A DNA stretch of 64,000 nucleotides from Marinomonas atlantica (lineage in GTDB: Bacteria > Pseudomonadota > Gammaproteobacteria > Pseudomonadales > Marinomonadaceae). The stretch spans positions 1 to 64,000 of the forward strand of contig NZ_LTAW01000011.1 in the NCBI RefSeq assembly GCF_001639725.1, given 5' to 3'. How positions within the stretch are numbered: position 1 is the first letter of the stretch; every line of letters starts with the position of its first letter. Below the pieces are notes generated by a model. It ran no database searches. It worked only from the letters and a program-made list of their open reading frames with translations, and was not told where the DNA came from. The position numbers and the translations under genes are program-made. Of this stretch, positions 50,013 through 61,483 are shown in pieces.

Positions 50013-50869
50013 AGCATTCCTTACGCGTTGCCCTAACCGTCGCTGTTGTGCTGCTGGCGATTTTAGCGGGCTATTGGATTTGGCAGCACTATTTGTATTC
50101 CCCTTGGACTCGTGACGGCCGTGTTCGCGCAGAGGTGATTACCATTGCACCCGATGTGTCGGGCTGGGTTACCTCGCTCAATGTGACGGATAATCAAGAA
50201 GTGAAGCAAGGCGATGTGATTCTTAATATCGATGACGCCCGCGCTCGAACTATGGTAGAACAGCTGGAAGCACAAGTCGCAGGCAATCAATACGCGCTAG
50301 AATTAGCGCAACATCAGTATGAGCGCCGACGTCAGCTGAGTCAGACAGGCCAATTGGTGTCTGACGAGACGATTGAAAGCGCTCGCATTACAGTAAAGCA
50401 GGCAGAGGCGACATTAAAACTCAGCCAAGCAAAGCTCAACGCCGCTAAGTTGGATGTAGAACGTTCACAGGTCACAGCGCCGCAAGACGGTTATATTGTG
50501 AACTTGAACTTGCGTGAAGGTAACTATGTTAGCCAAGGCAAACCTGTATTGTCGCTGGTGAAAAAAGGCTCGCTGTATGTGACAGGTTACTTTGAAGAAA
50601 CCAAACTGCCGATGATCCATGTTGGTCAACAAGCCAAGGTTCATCTTATGAGCGGTGGACAACCGCTAACAGGAAAAGTCACTAGTATTGGCCGAGCCAT
50701 TGCTGACAGCAATACCGCGAGTAACGGACAGCTTTTGCCGCAAATACAGCAAACGTTTAACTGGGTTCGCTTAGCCCAGCGTATTCCGGTAGACATTGAA
50801 CTGGACCCGTTTGATGGCGTGCAGTTGAGTGCAGGTATGTCGGCGACAATTAACCTAGCGGCTGAGTAA
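50009..50869 (+). CDS. HlyD/AaeA-type periplasmic adaptor (membrane fusion protein)
   Basis: 286 aa. N-terminal membrane anchor (VALTVAVVLLAILAGYWIW), the SPWTRDGRVRA motif typical of AaeA-like adaptors, a biotinyl-lipoyl-like half motif (VIAPDVSGWVTSLNV ... VKQGDVILNID), a coiled-coil hairpin (about residues 85-150) and a beta-barrel. It links the inner-membrane FUSC pump to an outer-membrane channel for export of aromatic acids or other compounds. Confidence 0.92.
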   Translation: MKHSLRVALTVAVVLLAILAGYWIWQHYLYSPWTRDGRVRAEVITIAPDVSGWVTSLNVTDNQEVKQGDVILNIDDARARTMVEQLEAQVAGNQYALELAQHQYERRRQLSQTGQLVSDETIESARITVKQAEATLKLSQAKLNAAKLDVERSQVTAPQDGYIVNLNLREGNYVSQGKPVLSLVKKGSLYVTGYFEETKLPMIHVGQQAKVHLMSGGQPLTGKVTSIGRAIADSNTASNGQLLPQIQQTFNWVRLAQRIPVDIELDPFDGVQLSAGMSATINLAAE

Positions 50870-50879
50870 CGGACACATT

Positions 50880-52934
50880 ATGCAGGCCTTGCTCAACAGT
50901 ATTCTGTTCCCCACAAGTGATGCGATCAAGTTTGCCATTAAAGGTGTGCTGGCAATGGCTTTGGCCTTATATGTGGCGATGTTCTTTAACTTAGATCGAC
51001 CTTATTGGGCCTTGATCGGGGCGATCTTTTTGCAGATGCGCCCTGAAAGTGGGCTGGTGATTGAAAAAGGCCTGTACCAGATCATCGGCACGGTGGTCGG
51101 CGGTGCGTTCGGCATTGTGTTATTGAACAACTTCTATAGTCAGCCAACTTTGGCAATGAGCTGTCTGGCACTCTGGTTGGGGTTGAACTCAGGGCTATCG
51201 GCGTTAGTGCGCCGTGTCAACCTTGTTTATGCATTTGCCATGGCGGGTATGACTGCCAGCCTTGTGGTGCTGTTGGTGATGGTTCAACCCGCCCAAGCTG
51301 GCAGTGCGATGATTTTTGACATTGCCCAAGCAAGGGTCAGTGAGATCATTGTTGGCGTGGTGTGTGCCGCGCTGGTCAGTACGCTGATTTGGCCCAATAA
51401 AGTCAGTAAAGTTTTGCATGCCAACGCGCGTACTACGATTAATTTGACGCTTGATTACTTGGCTGTCGAGCTGGATTCGAACGGTTCCCATGACAGTCGT
51501 CATAAGTCGATTGATGGTATTTTAGAATCACTGGCAGCTCTGAACGATGACTCGTCTGCAGTCCGCTTTGAAGGGCCGCATGGTCCTGGGCGAACTCGCG
51601 CGTCCAATTTGTTGACCAATAAAACCCTGTCTTTGTTGGCATTGATTCAAATTTTTGGTCGGTTGCAACGCAATCATTCTGAACTTATTTCATCGTCTAT
51701 GCGCGCCATGATGGACGATATGCACGACACCTTTGGCGAAATGGCCAGCGCCACCACGTTTACTGAGGCGCATCATCTCGCTCAGGCTTTGCGTCGTCGT
51801 CAAAGCCAGTATGCTAAAGATGCAACCAATGAATCGGCTCTTGGTCTACGTTTATTTAAAATTGCTCAAGACCTAAGTGCCGAATTGATTGTCATCCTTA
51901 AAAGCTACGATGCACTTACAGGCCACCGACAGCCCCGCTTAAATGCGCCGCGCATTAAGTCTCATCATGACCCCTTAGTTGGGCTGGCCACTGGATTACG
52001 CAGTGCAGTGATGTTTACGGTGGGCGCGGTGTTGTGGCTTGCTACAGGCGCCTCAGCGGTGGTTATGATGATGATTCTTCCGGTGGTCTTTTCCATCATG
52101 ATGGCACGCTTCCCGATGCCCTTATTAACCATGGCACTGCGACGCATTCTTGTCGGTGTGGTCATTGCTGTTGTGTTAGCTGTGTTTTACGCCTTGCCAT
52201 TATTGGCGCAAAGCAGCGGTGATTATGAGCTATTAATTCTGGTGTTGGCTGGCCCCTATTTTATTGGTTTGCTCTGCATTGCCAATCGCGCCACTCTACC
52301 CTTAGGTCTGGGTATTTCCATTCCCTTTAGTATCTTCGTTATGCCAGGGCCGAATATGACGCGTGCGTTTCAAATTGATTCAACAGTGAGTAATGCTTTA
52401 GCGATTTTTGTAGGTGTCAGTTTGCTGTATTGGCTGTTTAAGTTAATTACTGGCCCTAGCCTGCACATCATGATGCATCGTTTGATCAAGAATACGTACC
52501 AAGATTTGATCGATTTACCGAACCGTTCAAAAGCCGATATGTGGTTCAACGCTCGTATGGGGGACCGCCTGCTGCGCATCGCCACCTATGAAAAAAGCAT
52601 GATGGAGTCACGCAATTTGATTGATCTTGCGCTGACTGGATTAAATTTGGGTCATGTTTCGTTGCATTTACACAGCTTGGTAAGAAGTCGCTGTGGTGAC
52701 CATTTAGAAAATGAGCTTCATACTTTACAGCAGGCTTTAGCACAAGGGTTTGTAAACAGTTATCACGGCCAAAATACACAGGTCTTTGATCAAGCGGCAC
52801 AGCACTTTCTAGCACAATTGTCACAGTCGGCGCTTTCTGATGAACAGCTAGAACTTATTCGCGGTAGCTTTGAGCGCATTTCGATGTCTCTTGAACGCTC
52901 CACAAATATGATTGCTTCCCAAGCTAGACAATAG
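50880..52934 (+). CDS. FUSC family inner-membrane efflux pump (AaeB-like)
   Basis: 684 aa. Two repeats each of about five to six membrane spans (N-terminal about 15-170, C-terminal about 360-520) separated by a cytoplasmic helical domain, the FUSC/aromatic acid exporter arrangement. Substrate by family: hydroxylated aromatic acids; not proven here. Ten bases after the adaptor gene, same operon. Confidence 0.92.
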   Translation: MQALLNSILFPTSDAIKFAIKGVLAMALALYVAMFFNLDRPYWALIGAIFLQMRPESGLVIEKGLYQIIGTVVGGAFGIVLLNNFYSQPTLAMSCLALWLGLNSGLSALVRRVNLVYAFAMAGMTASLVVLLVMVQPAQAGSAMIFDIAQARVSEIIVGVVCAALVSTLIWPNKVSKVLHANARTTINLTLDYLAVELDSNGSHDSRHKSIDGILESLAALNDDSSAVRFEGPHGPGRTRASNLLTNKTLSLLALIQIFGRLQRNHSELISSSMRAMMDDMHDTFGEMASATTFTEAHHLAQALRRRQSQYAKDATNESALGLRLFKIAQDLSAELIVILKSYDALTGHRQPRLNAPRIKSHHDPLVGLATGLRSAVMFTVGAVLWLATGASAVVMMMILPVVFSIMMARFPMPLLTMALRRILVGVVIAVVLAVFYALPLLAQSSGDYELLILVLAGPYFIGLLCIANRATLPLGLGISIPFSIFVMPGPNMTRAFQIDSTVSNALAIFVGVSLLYWLFKLITGPSLHIMMHRLIKNTYQDLIDLPNRSKADMWFNARMGDRLLRIATYEKSMMESRNLIDLALTGLNLGHVSLHLHSLVRSRCGDHLENELHTLQQALAQGFVNSYHGQNTQVFDQAAQHFLAQLSQSALSDEQLELIRGSFERISMSLERSTNMIASQARQ

Positions 52935-53040
52935 TTGAGCTTTTTATCAAAACGCTTAATGAATGTGTCATATCTCTCATAACGCGCATTACTTGGATTT
53001 TCGATTAGAATAATAAACATCATTAACGTTGAGGGATGCT

Positions 53041-53688
53041 ATGAAATCGCTTTGGGGTGTAATCTTATTACTGGTCGTCACGGGTTGTTCTTCAAATGTG
53101 GTGCTGTCAGGTCGTCAAGTCAGTAATGTGGATCCAGCGGCTATAATCACCCCTGAGTCTCGCATCCGTGTGGAGGCCATGTCTTCAGGTGACTCATTGA
53201 CCCAGAAGCGCTATCTGCCTCAAGTGGTACAAGCCTTCCAAGCCAATGGCTTTCACTATGTTGGTCCGCTGATGAGCAAGCCCGATTTTATCGCGCGCTT
53301 TGAACTCAGTAGCCAAATGGTTACACGTGATGAAAAAGCGCCTATTTACAAAGACATACGTACCGGACGTAGCACGCATTGCTATAAAAACAAAGACGGT
53401 GAGCATTACTGTGACACCGATTATCACGTCATGCCTTATGTGGTGGGTTACGAAACGATTCCGTACTCGGTGTTAGAAGCAACTTTTCGTTTAGAGCTGG
53501 TAAATCAAGACAATCAGGTCGTACTACACAGCACCAGCACCGTGGAAAATAAAGATTGCTCTCGATGGAAGTTGTACGAGTTTCTCGTGTCAAACAGTCT
53601 TCAGCGTCTGGACCTCAGTGCCCCCCTCGACCAACCATTCCGTATCGAGATGCCAGAAACCTATCAATGTACGGACGACCAGAACTAA
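53041..53688 (+). CDS. Predicted lipoprotein
   Basis: 215 aa with signal peptide and lipobox VTGCSS (Cys at about residue 16), followed by a mixed alpha/beta domain similar in pattern to DUF4136-type lipoproteins (QKRYLPQVVQAFQANGFHYV). GAGGG precedes the ATG at 53041. A C-terminal pair of cysteines may form a disulfide. Function unknown. Confidence 0.75.
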   Translation: MKSLWGVILLLVVTGCSSNVVLSGRQVSNVDPAAIITPESRIRVEAMSSGDSLTQKRYLPQVVQAFQANGFHYVGPLMSKPDFIARFELSSQMVTRDEKAPIYKDIRTGRSTHCYKNKDGEHYCDTDYHVMPYVVGYETIPYSVLEATFRLELVNQDNQVVLHSTSTVENKDCSRWKLYEFLVSNSLQRLDLSAPLDQPFRIEMPETYQCTDDQN

Positions 53689-53885
53689 GCGAAGGAGCCC
53701 TGTGTTCGTCCGTTTCAATATAGCCAAACCGTCTATTACACCTCCTTCTTATAAGAAATCATTATCATCCAGTCCTGCTACTTGCTCGTATGCATCTATA
53801 CTGAACGTTGTAGACGTTACTTGGGTACGTAATTAAACGTTTAAGTAAACTCTAAATTTTTACAGTCGATAGCGAGGAGGACAGC

Positions 53886-54497
53886 ATGATTAATCATGTT
53901 TGGGGGTTGTTACACCATCCTGATCGAGAATGGCGAGAAATTAATAGAGAGCACGAATCTGTTAGTCATATGTATGCGCATCACGTGCTGATCATGGCGG
54001 CAATTCCTGTGGTCAGTAGTTTCATCGGTACGACGCAGGTAGGTTGGACGTTAAATGGTGAAGAAGGCGTGAAGCTTGGTGTGATGACCGCTTTGGGTTT
54101 GGGAGTATTATTTTACGCATTAATATTATTAGCGGTCGCGGGGGTTGGGTCGGCAATTCATGCTCTGTCGCGCCAGTACTCACATCGTCCTAGCCGAGCG
54201 GAGAGCATTGTTTTTGCCGGGTACATTGCAACACCAATGTTTTTGAGCGGTTTGTTTGCTATTTACCCTATTGCTTGGCTATGCGTATTAGCCGTCTGTA
54301 TAGGGGTCGTCTATTCAGGTTACTTACTTTACAAAGGTACCCCACGCTTTTTGGGTATCAGCCATAAAGAAGGTTTTATCTTATCAACCGGTACACTGGG
54401 TATCGGTGTTCTGATTCTTGAATTCTTGTTAGCTGTTGTAGTGCTGTTGTGGAGCATGGGCTCTGAACACAGCCCACTTTGGGCATTCTTTGGATAA
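53886..54497 (+). CDS. Yip1-family membrane protein
   Basis: 203 aa, about five membrane spans. The N-terminal signature HVWGLLHHPDREWREINRE is the hallmark of bacterial Yip1-domain proteins of unknown function. Preceded by GAGGAGG. A terminator follows at 54527. Confidence 0.85.
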   Translation: MINHVWGLLHHPDREWREINREHESVSHMYAHHVLIMAAIPVVSSFIGTTQVGWTLNGEEGVKLGVMTALGLGVLFYALILLAVAGVGSAIHALSRQYSHRPSRAESIVFAGYIATPMFLSGLFAIYPIAWLCVLAVCIGVVYSGYLLYKGTPRFLGISHKEGFILSTGTLGIGVLILEFLLAVVVLLWSMGSEHSPLWAFFG

Positions 54498-54526
54498 TTA
54501 CTCATCAATGAAAATCTCGTTACATT

Positions 54527-54574
54527 AGCCTGCTTCAAATAACCCTTAGTTATTGACCCGAAGCAGGCTTTTTT
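54527..54574 (+). terminator. Intrinsic terminator after the Yip1 gene
   Basis: Ten-base stem AGCCTGCTTC / GAAGCAGGCT with a 23-base loop and a T-run. Confidence 0.85.
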
Positions 54575-54690
54575 ATGTCGCTTACAAATTTAGTACAATC
54601 TATAAATAAATATCTTTTATCCTAATCGTATTAAGCACACTATAACGTTGTGCCATTTATAAAAAAGCCATAACGGAGCCAGCTTAGACG

Positions 54691-55773
54691 ATGTTTTTTT
54701 CATCTCATAAAAACCGTATTGCCGATCTAGAGCAACAAATAGAACAAGAACGTACGCAAAGCCAGCAACGTATCTCAGCACTTGAATCTGAACTGTTTCA
54801 AGCCAAACAGGACACGGCCATCAATACGGCAGATGATTACTGCTCTGAATTATTAAGCTACCAACTTCGTGGTGGCGATATGCTCAATTCTATTCGAGAA
54901 GGCTTGGCCGAAAGTGCGGAGACGCTGATCAATGAACGTATGCAACTAAAAGAAGTCGATACGCTTTTTTCAGACACACGTACCGCACTGTCACGTCTAA
55001 ACGATCGTGCCGAGATAATTAATGAAGAAGCCAGCTCTAGTATGGACGCGGCTGTTGTGCTGGATAAGACTGCCAGCGGCATCAGTCAATTGGTTTCTAG
55101 TATCCAAGAAATTTCTGATCAAACCAATCTATTAGCCTTAAATGCGGCGATTGAAGCGGCTCGTGCTGGTGAAGCAGGACGCGGATTTGCAGTGGTTGCA
55201 GATGAGGTTCGTAACCTTGCCAGTAAAACCCATGCAGCCAGCGAGCAAGTGGAAGACTTGGTGCGAAAAGTGCTCGATCAGACGCAAAAAATTAAAGGCA
55301 TGGTGGATAAAAACCAATCCAGTGCCGAGGATGTCGCAACGTCCGCCGGACAAATTGACAGCATTGTTGAAACCGTGATCACGACCTCTCAGAAAATGCA
55401 GAGCGTTATTAAATTGGCCGCTACGCAAGCCTTTCTTGATACGGTTAAACTTGATCATTCTGTTTGGAAAAATCAGGTGTATAACAAGATTGATAAAAAA
55501 GACTTTCGTGAAGTGGTTAACACTCACACGGAATGTCGCCTTGGTAAATGGTACTATCAAGGTTACGGCCAAAAACATTTCCAGCATTCGAACAACTTCC
55601 GTGCGATCGAAGCGCCGCATAAAACGGTACATGACTCAGGTCGAGCAGCTGTTGCCGCCGCTGAGCAAGGAAAGTCTGCTGATATGCTGCGCCATTTAGA
55701 CAAGATGGAGACCGCTAGCTTACAAGTGGTGGTAAGCATTGAATCGTTGATGGAAGAAGTTAAGAGCCAATGA
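54691..55773 (+). CDS. Soluble chemoreceptor with C-terminal CZB zinc-sensor domain
   Basis: 360 aa, no membrane span. N-terminal coiled coil (about 5-40), MCP signalling region with [20 protein letters not shown] (about 140-160), and a C-terminal CZB domain: [19 protein letters not shown] and [10 protein letters not shown] provide the His, Cys, His, His zinc ligands. CZB domains sense zinc or hypochlorous acid (family knowledge). No flagellar sigma-28 motif upstream. Confidence 0.9.
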   Translation: MFFSSHKNRIADLEQQIEQERTQSQQRISALESELFQAKQDTAINTADDYCSELLSYQLRGGDMLNSIREGLAESAETLINERMQLKEVDTLFSDTRTALSRLNDRAEIINEEASSSMDAAVVLDKTASGISQLVSSIQEISDQTNLLALNAAIEAARAGEAGRGFAVVADEVRNLASKTHAASEQVEDLVRKVLDQTQKIKGMVDKNQSSAEDVATSAGQIDSIVETVITTSQKMQSVIKLAATQAFLDTVKLDHSVWKNQVYNKIDKKDFREVVNTHTECRLGKWYYQGYGQKHFQHSNNFRAIEAPHKTVHDSGRAAVAAAEQGKSADMLRHLDKMETASLQVVVSIESLMEEVKSQ

Positions 55774-55802
55774 ACTTAATCAATTGATTTGAGTCTATAA
55801 AC

Positions 55803-55833
55803 AAGCGCTGAATTAAATTCGGCGCTTTTTTTT
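55803..55833 (+). terminator. Intrinsic terminator of the CZB chemoreceptor gene
   Basis: AAGCGC / GCGCTT stem with extended AATT pairing and an eight-base T-run. Confidence 0.85.
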
Positions 55834-56026
55834 AATAAGAGTGCAAGACGTTATTTTTGTTACTTTTTATCGTTAAGTTTTTAAAGAAAATGTTGTTCTA
55901 TCACGTTATCCTTACAGGATACTGATGAATAAGCATCGATTTGTTCACATATGATGCCGAATAAATGGAAACAGTCATGCCTTTAGTAGGGCTAGCTGTT
56001 AAAAATGCTATGAAGGAGCAGATCCG

Positions 56027-58825
56027 TTGAATACTCTACTGTGCATTCCCCTATTAGTATTGCTGGGAACCTTAGTCCCCTTATGTAGTACTCGCTATAG
56101 CCGAACCGCATGTGCATTTTTAACGGCTGCTTTACCTGCAGTGGCCTTATTTTTAGTACTGCAACTAGCGCCAGCCATTTTAGATGGACAGCGTTTTCAA
56201 ACTGCCATTGAGTGGGTCCCCAGTCTCGGACTGAGTTTAGCCTTTCGATTGGATGGTCTGTCCTTACTGTTTAGCTTGCTGATCTTAGGCATTGGCCTTT
56301 TGGTCATTCTCTATGCCCGCTACTATCTTTCAAGCAATGACAACATCGGTAAGTTTTTCTGTTATCTGATTCTGTTTATGTTTGCCATGCTTGGCGTGGT
56401 CATGTCTGATAACTTGATCCAGATGTGGGTGTTCTGGGAGTTAACCAGTATCAGCTCATTCTTATTGATCAGTTTCTGGGGCCACAAAAGCGATGCTCGT
56501 AAAGGGGCACGAATGGCGTTAACCATTACAGGCACAGGCGGCTTGTTCTTGTTAGCAGGCCTACTGATGCTAGGTAATGTGGTCGGCAGCTTTGAGTTGC
56601 AAACCGTTTTAGACAGCGGCGATGTGATTCGTGCGAGCAGCGCCTACCCTGTTATCACTGTGTTGATTTTAATCGGTGCGTTCACTAAATCCGCTCAATT
56701 TCCCTTTCATTTCTGGTTACCGAATGCCATGGCGGCACCAACTCCAGTAAGTGCTTACTTACATTCAGCCACTATGGTAAAAGCCGGTATCTTTTTGATG
56801 GCACGTTTTTACCCATCATTAGCCGGTACCGATCTTTGGTTCTTAATGGTCAGTATGACGGGGTTAGCAACATTCCTATTAGGTGGCTATTTAGCGTTGT
56901 TCCAGCACGACTTAAAGGGTCTACTGGCAAACTCCACTATCAGCCATTTAGGTTTGATCACTCTTCTACTGGGTATGGGTACTGATCTGGCTTTGGTGGC
57001 TGCTATTTTTCACATTATTAACCATGCAACGTTTAAAGCGTCTCTATTTATGGCGGCGGGTATCATTGATCATGAGTCTGGCTCGCGAGACATGCGCCAG
57101 CTCAATGGTCTATGGAAGTACATGCCGTATACAGCCACGCTGGCGATGGTGGCGTCGATGGCGATGGCAGGTGTGCCCCTGTTGAACGGCTTCTTATCCA
57201 AAGAAATGTTCTTTAATGAAACGCTGCATCAGAATTCATTAGGCTCCATCTCTTGGATGGTACCTGTGCTGGCCACACTGGGTGGTGTTCTGTCCGTCGC
57301 TTACTCGCTTCGTTTCATTCACGATGTGTTCTTTAACGGTGAGCCGATTAATTTGCCGAAAACACCGCATGAGCCACCTCGCTATATGCGGGTACCGGTA
57401 GAAGTGCTTGTGGCATTGTGTTTGGCTGTGGGTATTTTCCCAAGCTTTATTGTTGGCGATCTGTTGTACAGTGCGTCGAATGCGGCTTTGAACGGCGATG
57501 TGCCTAGCTATAGTTTGGCGATTTGGCATGGCTTTAACATTCCGCTTCTAATGAGTGCAATCGCTTTGGTTGGCGGTCTGGTGGTGTATTACAATCGTCA
57601 ACACTTATTCAAGTTCCAAGCACAGTTCCCGACGAACGATCCTAAAATCTTGTTTGAACGTGCAATTCAACAATTGGTCAGTAAAGCAACGTGGTTTATA
57701 GGGTTCACTGAGAACGGTTCGCTGCAGCGTTACATGTACTTTTTGATGATGCTGACAATCATCGTTAGTGCGTATCCGTTATTAGACCTAGATGCCACTG
57801 CAGGTCATCGCCCAGAGATTCCTCTGGATGCGTTATCCATTACCGGAGCAGTACTGTTGTCTTTGGCATCACTCGCTACCGTTATCTGGCATCGCCGTCG
57901 CATGGTTGCCTTGTTAACTCTGTCTGTTGTGGGCTTGATTGTCACACTCGCCTTTGCTCGTTTCTCGGCACCGGACTTGGCGTTGACTCAGTTATCCGTT
58001 GAAGTCGTGACGATCATCTTGCTGATGCTGGCGCTGTTTTTCTTACCACAGAAAACCCCGAAAGAGTCGAGTCCTCGTCGCGTTGTGCGTGACTTAGGCA
58101 TCTCGGCCATGATTGGCGGTATCGTGGGCACTGTGATCTTTGCTTTGATGACGCGCCCGCTGGACACGATTTCTGACTTCTTCACCGAAAACAGTAAGAC
58201 TGGTGGGGGCGGTACGAACGTGGTCAACGTGATTCTTGTCGACTTCCGCGGCTTTGATACGTTAGGTGAAATTACAGTATTAGGCATTGCCGCTCTTGGT
58301 ATCTTTAAATTGATTTCTCGTATGCGCTTGTACATGCCATCCGGTAATGAACAAGGTCGCCCATGGTCAAGTGATCGTCATCCATTAATGTTGTCTGTGG
58401 TATCACAGAGTTTGTTGCCGCTGGCGCTATTGGTTTCTGCTTATATCTTCCTTCGCGGTCACAATATGCCTGGTGGTGGCTTCATCGCAGGCTTGATTAC
58501 ATCGGTTGCCATTATTCAGCAGTACGTGGCTCATGGTGTTGATTGGATCAAAGACCGCTTGAAGCTGGACTACCAAATTATGATTGGCTCTGGTATCGGT
58601 ATTGCTACATTAACGGGCTTAGGCAGCTGGTTGTTTGGCCGTCCGTTCTTAACGTCTTGGTTTGACTACTTCTATTTACCTGTCATCGGTAAATTCGAGT
58701 TGGCCAGCGCCATGTTGTTTGATCTAGGCGTGTTTTTAACTGTCGTAGGGGCAACCATGTTGATCTTGGCAAATCTTGGTCAGCTGACCACGAGTGAACG
58801 TGCTGTGTATGAGGAGGAAGTATAA
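56027..58825 (+). CDS. mrpA: Na+/H+ antiporter subunit A fused to subunit B (MrpAB / MnhAB)
   Basis: 932 aa. Residues about 1-650 are the NuoL-like MrpA proton channel ([30 protein letters not shown]-type segment present), then a DUF4040-like part, and residues about 780-930 an MrpB domain with [14 protein letters not shown]. Fusion of A and B marks the group 2 (Pha-type) Mrp operon. Start TTG at 56027 with AAGGAG eight bases upstream. First of six genes for one complex. Confidence 0.95.
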   Translation: MNTLLCIPLLVLLGTLVPLCSTRYSRTACAFLTAALPAVALFLVLQLAPAILDGQRFQTAIEWVPSLGLSLAFRLDGLSLLFSLLILGIGLLVILYARYYLSSNDNIGKFFCYLILFMFAMLGVVMSDNLIQMWVFWELTSISSFLLISFWGHKSDARKGARMALTITGTGGLFLLAGLLMLGNVVGSFELQTVLDSGDVIRASSAYPVITVLILIGAFTKSAQFPFHFWLPNAMAAPTPVSAYLHSATMVKAGIFLMARFYPSLAGTDLWFLMVSMTGLATFLLGGYLALFQHDLKGLLANSTISHLGLITLLLGMGTDLALVAAIFHIINHATFKASLFMAAGIIDHESGSRDMRQLNGLWKYMPYTATLAMVASMAMAGVPLLNGFLSKEMFFNETLHQNSLGSISWMVPVLATLGGVLSVAYSLRFIHDVFFNGEPINLPKTPHEPPRYMRVPVEVLVALCLAVGIFPSFIVGDLLYSASNAALNGDVPSYSLAIWHGFNIPLLMSAIALVGGLVVYYNRQHLFKFQAQFPTNDPKILFERAIQQLVSKATWFIGFTENGSLQRYMYFLMMLTIIVSAYPLLDLDATAGHRPEIPLDALSITGAVLLSLASLATVIWHRRRMVALLTLSVVGLIVTLAFARFSAPDLALTQLSVEVVTIILLMLALFFLPQKTPKESSPRRVVRDLGISAMIGGIVGTVIFALMTRPLDTISDFFTENSKTGGGGTNVVNVILVDFRGFDTLGEITVLGIAALGIFKLISRMRLYMPSGNEQGRPWSSDRHPLMLSVVSQSLLPLALLVSAYIFLRGHNMPGGGFIAGLITSVAIIQQYVAHGVDWIKDRLKLDYQIMIGSGIGIATLTGLGSWLFGRPFLTSWFDYFYLPVIGKFELASAMLFDLGVFLTVVGATMLILANLGQLTTSERAVYEEEV

Positions 58826-59190
58826 TGGAAGGCGTATATGCTTTTTGTGTTGGCTTAATGACAGCCTGCGGTATTTTCTTAACCCTTCGCGGACGCAGCT
58901 TTTCGGTTGTAGTGGGCTTAACGCTGCTGTCTTATGCAGTGAACTTATTCTTGTTTGCAAGTGGCCGTCTAAAACTGGATGCGGCCGCAGTTTTAGGTAT
59001 GTCAGAAGAGTACGGTGACCCCTTGCCTCAGGCATTGGTATTGACGGCGATTGTAATCGGCTTTGCTATGACAGCGTTTGCCGTTATCTTGGCCATGCGT
59101 GCCCGCGCCGATTTAGGTAATGACCATGTGGATGGACGCAACCCACAGACCAAGGAATCAGCTCGTCAGAAAGCCGGAGGCCAGCGCTAA
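58825..59190 (+). CDS. mrpC: Mrp antiporter subunit C
   Basis: 121 aa, three membrane spans, NuoK-like (VVVGLTLLSYAVNLFLFASG ... PLPQALVLTAIVIGFAMTAFAVIL). Start overlaps the stop of mrpA by one base. Confidence 0.95.
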   Translation: MEGVYAFCVGLMTACGIFLTLRGRSFSVVVGLTLLSYAVNLFLFASGRLKLDAAAVLGMSEEYGDPLPQALVLTAIVIGFAMTAFAVILAMRARADLGNDHVDGRNPQTKESARQKAGGQR

Positions 59191-60723
59191 ATGCAACATC
59201 TTAGTATTTTACCCATTCTGTTGCCGTTGATTACTGGGGCGCTGCTACTACTTCCGCCGCTGTCTAAGAATATTAAACGTCAACGTGTCACTGCTATTTT
59301 GTCAATGTTTGCCCAAGTCATCGTGGGTTTTGCTTTGGTAGTCAGTATTCAAACAGAAGGGGTGACGCAGTACATTTTAGGCGACTGGCGTCCACCTTTT
59401 GGCATTGTGCTTGTCGCTGACGCCATGTCTACAGTAATGGTGGCCGTAACAAACTTCTTGGCTTTTGGCGCTCTTTGCTATGCCACAGGATCTCATGATC
59501 GTACAGGGGGGTATTTCTACCCGCTATTCATGTTCCAAGTCATGGGCATTAACGGCGCGTTCCTAACCGGCGATGCGTTTAACTTATTCGTATTCTTCGA
59601 AATCTTACTGATCGCTTCCTATGCCCTGCTTGTGCATGGTGGCGGTAAGCAAAAGACTCAAGCAACGGTTCATTATGTCATCTTAAACTTAGCCGGATCG
59701 AGTGTATTTCTATTCGGTTTAGGGATTTTGTATGGCACATTAGGCACACTTAATATTGCCGATATGGCACAGAAGGTATCTGAGCTAGACGGCAGTGTGG
59801 TTATTCTGACAAAAATTGGTGCATTGATGCTGCTAGTAGTGTTCGGTATGAAATCTGCTATGTTGCCCCTGCACTTCTGGCTGCCAAAGACCTACTCCAG
59901 TGCCAGTGCCCCTGTTGCTGCTATATTTGCTGTTATGACCAAGGTAGGTATCTACAGTATCTTCCGTATCCATGGCGTAGTATTTGGTGATGATGCAGGT
60001 GAATTAGCTCATATCGCACAATCTTGGTTGTGGCCATTAGCGTTAATGACAATTGTCGTTGGCACCATTGGTGTGCTGGCCAGCCCGAGCCTTAAACTGG
60101 TTACAGCCAACCTAGTTGTACTATCTGCCGGTACTTTATTAGTGTGTGCTGCTTTGCAAAATGAAGCGGCAACGAGCGCGGCTTTATACTACATGATACA
60201 CAGTACATTGGTGGCGGGGGGCATGTTCCTATTAGCCGATTTAATCGGCCGCCAACGCGGTAAAGCAGAAGATCGTTTTGTGATGGCGAAAGCCATGGAT
60301 AACCCTGTGTTCTTGGCGATATTCTTTTCAATAGCGGCCATTGCCATTATCGGTATGCCGCCATTCTCAGGCTTTATCGGTAAAATAATGATTCTTCAGT
60401 CGGTTCAATCTGCTACCGAACAAATGTGGGTATGGCCGATTGTTCTGCTAAGTAGCCTCGGCTCACTGATTGCACTATCTCGTGCAGGTACTACGCTGTT
60501 TTGGCGCTATTCAACCAACAAACAGTCGAGCGGCGAAGACAGCCAACCAATTCATTTGGGAGAATGGCTCGGCATCGTTTTGCTATTGTCTGCATCACCT
60601 ATCTTGGCATTGTTTGCGGGGCCATTAACAGATTTAACCAATGAAGCGGCAGCTTATTTATTCAATTCAAGTTTATCGGTCGATGCGCTATTAACGGCAC
60701 CGCTGTCTAAAGGAGGCGTTTAA
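59191..60723 (+). CDS. mrpD: Mrp antiporter subunit D
   Basis: 510 aa, about 14 membrane spans, NuoN/M-like proton-channel subunit (KSAMLPLHFWLPKTYSSASAPVAAIF). Directly abuts mrpC and overlaps mrpE by one base. Confidence 0.95.
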   Translation: MQHLSILPILLPLITGALLLLPPLSKNIKRQRVTAILSMFAQVIVGFALVVSIQTEGVTQYILGDWRPPFGIVLVADAMSTVMVAVTNFLAFGALCYATGSHDRTGGYFYPLFMFQVMGINGAFLTGDAFNLFVFFEILLIASYALLVHGGGKQKTQATVHYVILNLAGSSVFLFGLGILYGTLGTLNIADMAQKVSELDGSVVILTKIGALMLLVVFGMKSAMLPLHFWLPKTYSSASAPVAAIFAVMTKVGIYSIFRIHGVVFGDDAGELAHIAQSWLWPLALMTIVVGTIGVLASPSLKLVTANLVVLSAGTLLVCAALQNEAATSAALYYMIHSTLVAGGMFLLADLIGRQRGKAEDRFVMAKAMDNPVFLAIFFSIAAIAIIGMPPFSGFIGKIMILQSVQSATEQMWVWPIVLLSSLGSLIALSRAGTTLFWRYSTNKQSSGEDSQPIHLGEWLGIVLLLSASPILALFAGPLTDLTNEAAAYLFNSSLSVDALLTAPLSKGGV

Positions 60724-61208
60724 TGTCATTTTTGCCTATGCCATTCCATAGCCTTCTACTGTTTGTTGTTTGGCTATTGCTGAACAACTCAATCAGCCCA
60801 GGGCACATTTTACTCGCTACGTTCTTTGCTATCAGTATTCCCTTGTTGGTAGACAGCATGCGTAATGAACAGCCCAAAATCAAAAAGCCTTGGCTTGCAG
60901 TTCGCTATTTCTTTATGGTGCTTAAAGATATCATGATCGCCAATATGCAAGTTGCTGTCTTAGTACTTGGCCCCATCAAGAAACTTAAACCAGGCTTTGT
61001 CGCTATTCCCTTAGATGTCACTTCCGATGTTGGCATTACACTTTTGGCGAGCACGGTATCATTAACACCAGGTACTGTCAGCGTAGAGATTTCAGAGGAC
61101 AAGCAATGGCTGTATGTTCACGCTCTACACTTGGATAATGAACAAGATTTGATTGATGAAATTAAACAGCGCTATGAGCGCCCAATTAAGGAGATCTTAG
61201 GATGCTAA
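60723..61208 (+). CDS. mrpE: Mrp antiporter subunit E
   Basis: 161 aa, N-terminal membrane spans and soluble C-terminal domain with LLASTVSLTPGTVSVEI, the MrpE signature. Overlaps mrpF by seven bases. Confidence 0.95.
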   Translation: MSFLPMPFHSLLLFVVWLLLNNSISPGHILLATFFAISIPLLVDSMRNEQPKIKKPWLAVRYFFMVLKDIMIANMQVAVLVLGPIKKLKPGFVAIPLDVTSDVGITLLASTVSLTPGTVSVEISEDKQWLYVHALHLDNEQDLIDEIKQRYERPIKEILGC

Positions 61209-61471
61209 GCTGGGCGTTATTCTTCGTCACTATTTGTATTTGTATCGCTTTATTTCTCAACTTATGGCGATTGTTAGTTGGACCACATATTTCAGACCGA
61301 ATTATGGCATTGGATACGATGTACATTAATGCGATCGCGCTATTAATGCTTTACGGAATCTATATGCAAACAAGTCTGTACTTCGAAGCCGCGCTACTGA
61401 TTGCAATGCTTGGCTTTGTAAGTACGTCCGCTCTTTGTAAGTACTTACTTCGCGGCGATATCATCGAGTAA
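61202..61471 (+). CDS. mrpF: Mrp antiporter subunit F
   Basis: 89 aa, three membrane spans, with the family pattern GPHISDRIMALDTMYINAIALLML. Confidence 0.95.
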   Translation: MLSWALFFVTICICIALFLNLWRLLVGPHISDRIMALDTMYINAIALLMLYGIYMQTSLYFEAALLIAMLGFVSTSALCKYLLRGDIIE

Positions 61472-61483
61472 TAGGAGAGCAAA